Origin: Papaver somniferum
Taxonomy: Eukaryota; Streptophyta; Magnoliopsida; Ranunculales; Papaveraceae
Reading direction: 5' to 3'
Assembly: GCF_003573695.1 (NCBI RefSeq)
Contig: NC_039358.1
Span: forward strand, 158,710,920-158,774,919
Length of the DNA: 64,000 nucleotides
Shown here piece by piece: positions 11,986-22,964 of this stretch. The first letter of the stretch is position 1; each line of letters begins with the position of its first letter. A program made the translations under genes and the position numbers. The notes under the pieces are model-generated. The model was not told the DNA's origin. It did not search any database and saw only the letters and a list, made by a program, of their open reading frames with translations.

Positions 11986-13735
11986 AAAAGCGGGGGTACA
12001 ACAACCACACCCAATATTTCGGTTAGCAATCTGTATGGACTAACTCTAATATACTTTCAAGAGAATCAACTCAATCTTAATAAAGTATATCAAAGAGTTA
12101 ATATCTCTCTTTCTCGATTCAATTCTTACTCAAGCAAATAGTAATCTGCGAGTCTAATTGAATACAAGAGAAAACACTTGAATGGTACCAAAGACCAATG
12201 TTCAAGTATCAATCAATTTCAATCAACAACCAAAGGTCGGATTTCCAATTGATTGATTCTAACGCACAACCTATGATATTTCAATTATATAACAAAATAT
12301 AATGCGGAATAGAAACAACACAGACACCAGAATTTTGTTAACGAGGAAACCGCAAATGCAGACAAACCCCGGGACCTAGTTCAGATTGAACACACATTGT
12401 ATTAAGCCGCTACAGACACTATCCTACTACAAACTAACTTCGGTTTGGACTGTAGTTAAACCCCAATCAATCTCACACTGATCCAAGGTACAGTTATGCT
12501 CCTACGTCTCTGATCCCAGCAGGATACTACGCACTTGATTCCCTTAGATGATCTCACCCACAACTAAGAGTTGCTACGACCCAAAGTCGAAGACTTTAAT
12601 AAACAAATATGTATCACACAGAAAAGTCTACAGTAATAGATAAATCCGTCTCCCACAGATATACCTACGAATTTTGTTCCGTCTTTTGCTAAATCAAGGT
12701 GAACATGAACCAATTGATAAACCAGACTTATATTCCCGAAGAAAAGCCTAGTATTATCAATCACCTCACAATAATATTAATCGACGCGGCGAAAGAAGAT
12801 ATTGTGGAATCACAAACGATGAGACGAAGATGTTTGTGACTACTTTTATATCTTACCTATCGGAGATATTAATCTCAATCCAATCGTTACAATTGTACTC
12901 AAAACGATAGAATCAGCAAGATCAGATCACACAACTACGAGAAAGTAGTATTGGTCTGGCTTCACAATCCCAATGAAGTCTTTAAGTCGTTAACCTGGTT
13001 TACAAGAAGAAACCTAAGGTTAAAGGAGAATTGACTCGAGCTCATACAACTAGTATCACACAGGAGGTGTAAGGATTAGGTTTCCCAGTTGCTAGAGTTC
13101 TCCCTTATATAGTCTTTCAAATTAGGGTGTGCAATCAATGTTAGCCTGGTAACAAAGCATTCAATATTCACCGTTAGATGAAAACCTGATTAGATTCAAG
13201 CTAATATATTTCAACCGTTGGATCGAAAACTTAGCTTATTACGCACAAAGGAAATGCACGGTTTTAGGTTTGTGTAACCGTACCCAAACATGTACATTTG
13301 TTGGTTCAACAATAGTTAACCAAATGGTTAGCCATATGAGAACTTTCATATCAACCATATTCTTCTTCACCATAACTAGTTCAAATGACTCAAATGAACT
13401 AGTTAGAGAGTTGTTCAATTGCAAGGAAATCTTATGTAACTACACAAGACATAATCGAAGCAAAAACGATTTGATTCACTCGAATTGGTTCATGAACTTT
13501 ATAGCCACGATTGGCATTTTGCATAAACATAAGTTCACAAACAATCGTCTTTAGATATAACCAACTTAAGTTCGCAGACTTAGTTCGCGGACTTAGTTTC
13601 CGGAAGGAGTTCTCAAACTCCAACAGATTTTCTCGGGTCGAGAACTTCTGCCAGTTCGCGGACTGGGTTCGCGGACTGAGTTCGCGGACTGAGTTCACAC
13701 TCTTGTTCCGGTTTTCTTGATCAACAAAGTTCGCA
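11983..13735 (-). repeat. Family-C LTR fragment, minus orientation
   Basis: The reverse complement matches the 3' three-quarters of the ~2.35-kb C LTR. Its TG terminus (TGAAAAAG at 11983) is the end of the LTR, abutting host gag. The 5' part is missing at 13735, where the sequence flips to a plus-oriented LTR. It contains the TCCGCGAAC sub-repeats at 13575-13700. Confidence 0.88.
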
Positions 13736-15129
13736 AAATGCAAATTGTGGCTATAAAGTTCATGAATCTATTTGAGTGAATCAAATCGTGTTTACTTCGA
13801 TTGTGTCTTATGTAGTTACATAAGATTTCCTTGCAATTGAACAACTCTCTAACTAGTTCATTTGAGTCATTTGAACTAGTTACGGTGAAGAAGAATATGG
13901 TTGATATGAAAGTGCTCATATGGCTAACCATTTGGTTAACTATTGTTGAACCAACAAATGTACATGTTTGGGTACACAAACCTAAAATCGTGCATTTCAT
14001 TTGTGTATAACAAGCTAAGTCTTCGATCCAACGGTTGAAAGATATTAGCTTGAATCTAATCAGGTTTTCATCTAACGGTGAATATTGAATGTTTTGTTAC
14101 CAAGCTAACATTGATTGCAAACCCTGATTTGAAAGACTATATAAGGGAGAACTCTAGCAACTGGGAAACCTAAACCCCACACCTCCTGTGTGATACTAGT
14201 TGTATTAGCTAGAGTCGATTCTCCTTTAACCTTAGGTTTCTTCTTGTAAACCAGGTTAACGACTTAAAGACTTCATTGGGATTGTGAATCCAAACCGATA
14301 CTACTTTCTCGTAGTTGTGTGATCTGATCTTGTTAATTCTATCATTTTGAGTACAATCGTAACGATTGGCTTGAGATTAATATCTCTGATAGGCAAGATA
14401 AAAAGTAGTCACAAACATCTTCGTCTCATCGTTTTTGATTCCACAATATCTTCTTTCGCCGCGTCGATTAAGATTATTGTGAGGTGATTGATAATACTAG
14501 GTTGTTCTCGGGAATATAAGTCTGGTTTATCAATTGGTTCCCGTTCACCTTGATTTATCAAAAGAAGGAACAAAAACTCGTAGGTATATCTGTGGGAGAC
14601 AGATTTATCTATTATTGTAGACTTTTTTTGTATGATACAGATTTGTTTATTAAAGTCTTCGACTTTGGGTCGTAGCAACTCTTAGTTGTGGGTGAGATCA
14701 CCTAAGGGAATCAAGTGCGTAGTATCCTGCTGGGGTCAGAGACGTAGGAGCATAACTGTACCTTGGATCAGTGTGAGATATATTGGGGTTCAACTACAGT
14801 CCAGCCGAAGTTAGTTTGTAGTAGGATAGTATTTGTAGCGGCTTAATAGAGTGTGTGTTCAATATGGACTAGGTCTCGGGGTTTTTCTGCATTTGCGGTT
14901 TCTTCGTTAACAAAATTCTGGTGTCTGTGTTATTTCTATTCCGCATTATATTTTGTTATATAATTGAAATATCACAGATTGTGCGATAGAATCAATCAAT
15001 TGGAAATCCGACATTTGGTTGTTGATTGAAATTGATTGATACTTGAACATTGGTCTTTTGTACCGTTCAAGTGATTTCTCTTGTATTCATCGAAATATTG
15101 GGTGAGGCTGTTGTACCCCCTCTTTTTCA
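13736..15129 (+). repeat. Family-C LTR fragment, plus orientation, acting as 5' LTR of C1
   Basis: It lacks the first ~0.95 kb of the LTR and ends ...TTTTTCA at 15129, followed by a PBS. About 150 bp present in other copies, between CTTGTATTC and CGAAATATTGGG, is missing near 15088. A TATA box ACTATATAAGGG lies at ~14140. With 11983-13523 it forms a long inverted repeat. Confidence 0.88.
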
Positions 15130-15131
15130 GT

Positions 15132-15143
15132 TGGTATCAGAGC
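15132..15143 (+). other. Primer binding site of C1
   Basis: TGGTATCAGAGC, complementary to the 3' end of initiator tRNA-Met. This is the standard PBS of plant Copia elements. It lies two bases after the LTR end. Confidence 0.93.
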
Positions 15144-15235
15144 AGGAAAACACGTTTAAAGACCTTATAAGTCCGTGTTTGTGGTAATCTGAGTCTGAGG
15201 ACAATATCTCTTCTCTAGCAATTACGCATACCAGG

Positions 15236-16417
15236 ATGTCTCCTAAAGCTTTTAATTATGCCAAAGGTCTTGGAAATACCTCAAAGGATTACTCCTTAGT
15301 TGATTCTTTCGAATCCTGAGGTAGAAAGGTTGTTCCATCAGATGTTGACATCTCTCCCTCCCATGAGGCATGTGACATTATGGCAAAAGCTGAAATGGAG
15401 CTCACCAGAATCTCAAAAGATTCCACTGAGGCTATTGATTTTCAGGATCATGCTCAGGTTATTGATGAATTTGAAAAGTCTCTTGATCGAGAACGTGAAC
15501 TCTATAACATCATTGAGTCCTTCTCTAACAATATTGAAAAACTTCTCCAAGAAACTACTCTACAGCGTGAAAAGATTAGTTTCCTTGAGGATATTGTCAA
15601 GGAAGACTCAATTAGAGAAAAACGGATGATCGAGACGCATTCATCAGATCTAAACATACTTCATGTCCAAAAAAAGAAACTAGGTGCATCTCTTGTTCTA
15701 GCCCATGAACAGTGCAGATCCTTGGAAAAGGAAAACTCTATCTTAAGGAGAAATTCTTTTGTACCAACTAATTCTCATGAATTACAGCGCATGAAGAAAT
15801 GTTCTCCAGAAGAAGGTTGTGTCAAGAAGGACTTACATGACTTACAATCCTCTCATATAGCTATGAAGTTAAAACAGGTGCCATTTTTTATTTCTCCTCC
15901 ACGAACCTGTACTTTCTGTGGGAAAAAGAATCACTATGCTATTCATTGTTTTGCCAGGAAGAAACAAATTTCGAATCTTCATAATTTGTTTCTTTCTACT
16001 GTCAATGGAGTAAATAGTCTGTCGACTTCTGCAGTGAATCTCGTGCCCATAGAAAACCAGAAAACTTATAAAAATGATCTCTTCTCCAGAAATCATCACA
16101 GGATACAAGTTCATCCCAATGGTATAAAATCTTGTGCCACTAATGAACACATTCCATGTGCTTATAAGAATGGGTCTGGTAAATCAAAGTCTAGAAAATG
16201 GACCCCTCTCTATTTTGATCCTCTTGAACCAATTGCAAGAGGTCCTAGACTTAGTCCTCAGAGAAAGCCTTCTGACGGATTTTTTAAACAAGTTGTGTCT
16301 TACCCTTCTGGGATGAGTGTCAACCGAAGAAAGGAAAAGAACACAAAGATCAAGTTTTCAGATGATATGTACAACTCCTTTCTCAATATTGAGATTATCT
16401 CTCACTCTACCACCTGA
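15236..16417 (+). pseudogene. C1 gag-derived ORF with CCHC zinc knuckle
   Basis: From ATG at 15236 one frame runs 394 codons to TGA at 16415-16417, broken only by an in-frame TGA at 15317 (codon 28). The N-terminal half is rich in Glu, Lys and Leu with coiled-coil character (residues ~50-190). A perfect CX2CX4HX4C knuckle, CTFCGKKNHYAIHC, lies near residues 225-238. The C-terminal part is basic with no further domain. It lacks the UBN2-like Gag N-terminal region seen in C2 and C3 and has no protease motif, so it resembles the late part of Gag transplanted behind the PBS. Translation from ATG 15380 would avoid the stop. Confidence 0.7.
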
Positions 16418-16651
16418 TGTCAGGTACTCTTTTCCTTGTGTCTAGCTTGAGAGGTGCAAGGATAATGGTTGAGAAATGCTCAAGTATGTTGTGTATTATT
16501 TTCTGTGTTTTCTGTACTACCGGTCCACGAACGTTTGCGTCTTCCTCTTGCGAGTTCATAGGGTTTCCAAAAAACAAGAGTTTCCTTCTCCTGTTTACAT
16601 ACACATATATATTACTCTATATTGTGTCCTTCCATACCTAACAAAAATTAT

Positions 16652-17092
16652 ATGGAGAACTATGCAAAATCTCAAGAGATTGTGCATCTTGATATGGAGG
16701 AAGACACTCAAGGTTGTGATTCAATTCAAGAGCTGGTTCTTAAGAAGATGCTTGAAAGAAAGGATCACAACTCCTGGATTGATGATTCCGTCAAGGATTT
16801 AACTAGTTTTTAGAACGATTCAAAGGTCAAGTTTGTAAATATTCAACTGCAGATAAACCAACTCTTAGATGGTCAGGCCAGAATCCTTGCTAATCAGAAT
16901 GTTCTGATACGAAATCAAAAGAATCTCATCATGGACTGTGTCAAGGCTAGACAGCTTGCTCGGGTTGTTGATCGTAAAGTTGGTGTTCTAACTCACGAAC
17001 ATGGTGTATCTACGGTCAAGAAGGTAAAGGAAATCAGTGACACCTTCTTTGATGGATTCATTGAAAGATATGAGGTTCTCAATGAACTCTGA
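16652..17092 (+). pseudogene. C1 3' small coiled-coil ORF
   Basis: 147 codons from ATG 16652 to TGA 17090-17092, with one in-frame TAG at 16811. The Leu/Ile/Asn/Gln-rich half after the stop has helical coiled-coil character. It lies just upstream of a conserved 3' noncoding block, as do small ORFs in C2 (24781-25044) and C3 (30869-31198). It is in the place of the extra 3' ORF (env-like) known from SIRE-lineage Copia, but I see no signal or membrane segment, so that link is only a possibility. Confidence 0.5.
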
Positions 17093-18705
17093 TTTTCTTT
17101 TAATTGTCTAGTAAATCTTTTATTTTCTTGTTTTTTTAGAAGAATAATTAGAGTTTGGAATAGCCATTATTGTGGTTACACATGTCCAACGTTTTCATCT
17201 TCATGTTTTTAGATTTATTGGTTTAAATTCTAAAATTGTTTGGAAGATGATTTTTGCAGTATTAATCTTTATGGTTTTATATATTGAAAATTTTTATGGG
17301 ATATGTGTGTTTGCGTTCCTGAGCTGTGATTGTCCCATACCTTGTCAAAAGTTAAGTCCTTTATATGTCGATATGCATGTGTTGGAAAAATAAGGATGAA
17401 CTTTTGACAATACAAAAGTTAAGCCTATTATGTCAATTATTGATAAAAGATAGGTTAAAATCTTTTGTTTACAAGGATTATGTCTATTGTATGTCATTGT
17501 GCAAATGGTGATGGAAAATAGAATGAATCCTTGCTTATTCCACAGTATTTGGCCAACCTCCGGTCTATAATTTTTGTGCATATACTGTGTTGTTCCATAA
17601 GGTGTCTTATGTTGAGCACTATCGAATGAGTTATTCATTCGCTTATGATTAGTTTAGTTGTTACTCCGTGAGGTACTTTATGTCGAGCATGATCAACTAA
17701 ATAAATCATCCTCGTTTGGTTATTTAGTTGTTGCTCTGTAAGTTCTCTTATGTCGAGCATGACCAATGAAATTTATTACTTTTTATGGTTAATTTGGTTG
17801 TGTATTCCGATTAGATTAATTATGGGTTCTCTTGTGATTACTCTAATTTAGTATTTTTGAGTCTCCATAAGTTCACTTATGTTGAGAATTTCCGATTAAA
17901 TTAATCATGGGTTATCTTATGGTTAATTTAATTGAGTATTTTGGATTCAAATTCATACTTATATGTGATTGTTATGTCCAAAGACATCCTTCTTTTCTTT
18001 TGAAATTAAGGTCGCTCTTGTTATTCCTTCGTGAATGACATATTATGGGGGAGAGTTCTTAATTGAACTTTTGCTTAATCGCCAAATCTTTGTGGGGAGT
18101 GCGGTTGTGGAATATTATAGGGGTTATCTTGTATATTTATAAACTCCTTGATGAATGCATTTAGCTTCGGCTTTATGATTGCATCTAAACAAGTTGATAT
18201 ATGCTTTCTTTTGGTCATGAAATATCTCTTTTGGAAATTTCATTAGAATCCTGTTTTCGTACCTTTGCCAATTTTATTGACAAAAAGGGGGAGAATTAAT
18301 ATGTAGTTCACACTACAAATACATATGGTTTTCGGATCATTATGTAAGGGGGAGTGGTTTCCATGTGAGATGGAGTATTGACTAAGGGGGAGTGATACAT
18401 ATCACCATAGTATTATTGTCGAAGTTGTGATACAATTGAACTTTGATACTATATAATGATACTATGACATTGTATAACAATGATTGAGAACTCTTGTTTT
18501 CTCATTGTTATAGCTACGGATTTTCAACAACGATGATGCTGAACTTACAACCTTTGGGATCATTGGAGTACTTGGAAGTGACGAAGATTTCGAGTAATGT
18601 TGAAGGTTAGGCATGTGGAATAGGACCTACAAAAGTTAATTCATTTATTTTTTGTTTTCCAAATGTATTGATAGTTTTATCACTAAAATTGACAAAGGGG
18701 GAGAT
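17093..18705 (+). other. C1 3' noncoding region with several PPT-like tracts
   Basis: A conserved block (GAGTTTGGAATAGCCAT) is shared with C2 and C3. A tandem array of ~70-bp units lies at 17590-17945. GGGGGAG tracts lie at 18047-18053, 18282-18293, 18346-18354 and 18384-18392, and the final one, AAAGGGGGAGAT (18694-18705), abuts the 3' LTR and is the true PPT. No ORF is supported. Confidence 0.75.
17590..17945 (+). repeat. ~70-bp tandem repeats in C1 3' region
   Basis: About four to five imperfect units, each with CC(A/G)TAAG...CTTATGT(T/C)GAGCAT followed by a GATTAATT-rich part. The same array is at 31685-32040 (C3), and one unit is at 25663-25745 (C2). Confidence 0.75.
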
Positions 18706-21040
18706 TGTTAGAGCATTGCTCGGTCGAACTCGCATGCGTTGTTATCTCAAGCATGTTTGTCAATGTTAGTGATCAAAACTATAAGTCTTGATTTCTAGTC
18801 TAGTATAGTTAACTCTCGGACTAGGATAGAAAGTGTAGTTGAGCTCAAGAACTCCATGGCAATCATCATACAATACGAAGAACTACTCAAGCAACTGGTG
18901 GAACTTCATCGACTAAAAGGTATGTGGAGACTTGAACTTATCTATGATTCAAAATTCTATCTACTTTATCTCATATCTTTGAGACAAAAGTCGTTTTGCT
19001 ATATAGACTTTGATTATACACATTTGCTATTTCAAGATGAGTTTATCTCGCCTATCTATTTCTCGAAATATGTGTTGGTAAGCTTTCTCTTTGGCCAAGT
19101 TCATCTTTACCTAGTGACTAAAGTCATGTTATGTTTCAATCACTTTAAAAATTTCTTACTTTGACGAAAAATAGTTTGTGAATAACAACTATATAATAAC
19201 GTCCTCTAAGAATGTTTCAATGATTGAAATGAGAGTTTAGATTATATAACCAATGATGGATATAAGCATTGTGTGGTAACACATATATGTATAAGTCCTT
19301 TTTCCTTGAACCGAAGTTTGCGAACTTTGTTGATCAAGACAATCGGAACAAGAGCTGCGAACTCGGTCCGCGAACTCAGTCCGCGAAAGTTCTCGACCCG
19401 AGAAAATCTGCTGGAGTTTGAGAACTCCTTCCGGAAACTTAAGTCCGCGAACTAAGTCTGCGAACTTAAGATGGTTATATCTAAAGACGATTGTTTGTGA
19501 ACTGATATTTACATTAACTAAGGAATGCAAAATGCAAATCGTGGCTATAAAGTTCATCAACCTATTCGATTAAATCAAATCGTTGTTTCTTCGATTGTGT
19601 CTTGTGTAGTTACATAAGATTTCCTTGCAATTTAAAAACTCTCTAACTAGTTCATTTGAGTCATTTGAACTAATTATGGTGAAGAAGAATATGGTTAATA
19701 TGAAAGTGCTCATATGGCTAACCATTTGGTTAACTATTGTTGGACCAAAAAATGTACATGTTTGGGTACGGTTACACAAACTTAAAATCGTGCATCTCAT
19801 TTGTGTGTAACAAGATAAGTTTTCGATCCAACGGTTGAAAGATATTATCTTGAATCTAATCAGGTTTTCATCTAACGGTGAATATTGAATGTTTTGTTAC
19901 CAAGCTAACATTGATTGCTAACCCTGATTTGAAAGAGTATATAAGGGAGAACTCTAGCAACTGGGAAACCTAATCGCCATACCTCCTGTGTGATACTAGT
20001 TGTATTATCTAGATTCGATTCTCCTTTAACCTTAGGTTTCTTCTTCTAAACCAGGTTAACGACTTAAAGACTTCATTGGGATTGTGAAGCCAGACCGATA
20101 CTACTTTCTCTTAGTTGTGTGATCTGATCTTGTTTATTCTATCGTTTTGAGTACAATCGTAACGATTGGCTTGAGATTAATATCTCCGATAGGCAAGATA
20201 TAAAAGTAGTCACAAACATCTTCGTCTCATCGTTTGTGATTCCACAATATCTTCTTTCACCGCGTAGATTAAGATTATTATGAGGTGATTGGTAATACTA
20301 GGTTGTTCTTCGGGAATATAAGTCCGGTTTATCAATTGGTTCCTATTCACCTTGATTTATCAAAAGATGGAACAAAAAATCGTAGGTATATATGTGGAGA
20401 CATATTTATCTATTACTGTAGACTTTTCTATGTGATATAGATTTGTTTATTAGAGTCTTCGACTTTGGGTCGTAGCAACTCTTAGTTGTGAGTGAGATTA
20501 GCTAAGGGAATCAAGTGTGTATTATCCAGCTGGGATGAGAGACGTAGGAGCATAAATATATCTTGGATCAGTGTGAGAATGATTGGGGTTCAACTATAAT
20601 CCAGACCGAAGTTAGTTTGTAGTAGGATAGTGTCTGTAGCGGCTTAATACAGTGTGTGTTCAATCTGGACTAGGTCCTGGGGTTTTTCTGCATTTGCGGT
20701 TTCCTCGTTAACAAAATTCTGGTGTCTGTGTTATTTCGTTTCCGCATTATAATTTGTTATATAATTGAAATATCACAGGTTGTGCGTCAGAATCAATCAA
20801 TTGGAAATCCGACCTTTGATTGTTGATTGAAATTGATTGATACTTGAACATTGGTCTTTGGTACAGTTCAAGTGATTTCTCTTGTATTCAATTACACTCG
20901 CAGATTACTATTTTCTTGAGTAAGAATTGAATCGAGAAAGAGAGATATAACACTTTAATATAATTTATTAAGATTGAGTCTAGTTGATTCTCTTGAAAGT
21001 ATATTGGAGTTTGTCCTTACAGATTGCTAATCGAAATACT
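18706..21040 (+). repeat. 3' LTR of C1, last ~40 bp missing
   Basis: It begins TGTTAGAGCATTGCTC directly after the PPT. It runs colinear with other C LTRs to ...GCTAATCGAAATA and then jumps at ~21040 into the middle of another LTR instead of ending ...CGCTTTTTCA. It carries GCGAAC-type sub-repeats (19350-19470) and a TATA box GTATATAAGGG near 19938. Confidence 0.9.
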
Positions 21041-22897
21041 GAAATGAGAGTTTAGATTACATAACCATGGAAGGATATAAACATTATATGGTAACAAATA
21101 TGTGTGTAAGTCCTTATTCCTTGAACCAAAGTATGCGTACTTTGTTGCTCAGGAAAACCGGAACTAGAGTCCTCGAGCCAAGTCCGCGTACTGTCGGAAG
21201 TTCTCATCGCGAGAAAATCTGCTGGAGTTTGTAAACTAAAACAAACATATTCCGGGTACTTAAGTCCGCGTACCATTTCGCGTACTTAAGTTGGTTATTT
21301 TTTAAAAGCGATTATTTGTGAACTTAAAATTATATAAACTAAGGAATGCACAATTGCAAACCGTGTCTATAAATTTCATGAATTGATTCGAGTGAATCAA
21401 ATAGTTTTTGTTTCAATTGTGTCTATTATAAAGATCTAAGCAATTGACCAACTCTCTAACTAGTTCATTTGAGTCATTTGAACTAGTTGTGGTAAAGAAG
21501 AATATGGTTGATATGAAAGTGCTCATATGGCTAACCATTTGGTTAACTACTGTTGAACCAACTAAATGTACATGTTTGGGTACGGTTACACAAACCTAAA
21601 GACGTGCATTTTATTTGTGTGTAACAAGCTAAGTTTCAAGATAACGGTTGAAAGATATTAGTTTGAATCTAATCAGGTTTTCATCTAACGGTGAATATTG
21701 AATGCTTTGTTACCAAGGTAACTTAGATTGCAAACCCTGATTTGAAAGACTATATAAGGCAGAATTCTAGCAACTGGGAAACCTAATCCCCACACCTCCT
21801 GTGTGATACTAGTTGTATAAGCTAGAGTTGATTCTCCTTTAACCTTAGTTTTCTACCGAGACCCTGTAGGTTAAGGACTTGAAGACTTCATTGAGATTGT
21901 GAAGCCAGACCAATATTACTTTCTTGTAGTTGTGTGATCTGATCTTGATGTTTCTATCGTACTAAGAACAATCGCAAAGATTGGCTTGAGATTGATTTCT
22001 ACGATAGGAAAGATATAAAAGAAGTCACAAACATATTTGTGTCATCGTTTGTGATTCCGCAATATCTTCTTTCGCTAGTCGATTAAGATTATTGTGAGGT
22101 GATTGATAATACTTGGATGTTCTTCGGGAATATAAGTCCGGGTTATCAATTGGTTCATGTTCACCTTGATTATCAAAAGACGGAACAAAAAACTCGTAGG
22201 CATTTCTGTGGGAGACAGATTTATCTATTACCGTAGACTTTTCTGTGTAATACAGATTTGTTTATTGAAGTCTTCAACTTTGGGTCATAGCAACTCTTAG
22301 TTGTGGTTGAGATAAGCTAAGGGAATCAAGTGTATAGTATCCTTCTGTGATCAGAGACTTAAGGAGCGCAACTGTACCTTGGATCAGTGTGAGATTGATT
22401 GGTTTTCAACTACAGTCCAGACTGAAGTGAGTTTGTGGTAGGTTAGTGTTTGTAGCGTCTTAATACAGTATGTGTTCAATCTGGACTAGGTCCCGGGGTT
22501 TTTCTGCATTTGTAGTTTCCTCGTTAACAAAACTTTTGACGTCTGTGTTATTTGTTTTCCGCATTATATTTTGTTATATAATTGAAATATCACAGGTTGT
22601 GCGTTTCAATCAATCAATTGGGAAATCCAATCTTTGGTTGTTGATTGAAATTGATTGATCCTTGAACATTGTTCTTTGGTACCGTTCAAGTGTTTTCTCT
22701 TGTATTCTATTAGACTCGCAGATTTCTATTTGCTTGAGTAAGTATTGAATCGATAAAGTGAGGTATAACTCCTTGATATACTTTTATTAAGATTGAGTCT
22801 GACTGTCTAGTTGATTCTCTTAAAAGTATAATGGAGTTAGTCCATACAGATTGCTAATCGAAATATTGGGTGTGGTTGTTGTACCCCCGCTTTTTCA
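21041..22897 (+). repeat. 5' LTR of C2 (5'-truncated)
   Basis: The start is fused to the C1 3' LTR. It ends ...CCCCCGCTTTTTCA and is followed by a PBS with one change (TGGGATCAGAGC, 22900-22911). A TATA-like CTATATAAGGC lies near 21752. Confidence 0.88.
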
Positions 22898-22964
22898 GTT
22901 GGGATCAGAGCAAGCAAACACGTTTAAAGACCTTACAAGTCTGTGTTTGTAGTGATATGACTTT

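Noticed and set aside
13239..14000. Repeated ~60-100-codon ORFs (LNNSLTSSFESFELVMVKKN type) in many places
   Set aside because: They recur wherever the C LTR occurs, on both strands, and follow the LTR DNA; no sign of protein-level selection.
11983..15129. Long inverted repeat read as a DNA transposon with giant TIRs
   Set aside because: The arms are clearly C LTR sequence with LTR termini and a PBS at one end; there is no transposase and no matching outer target duplication.
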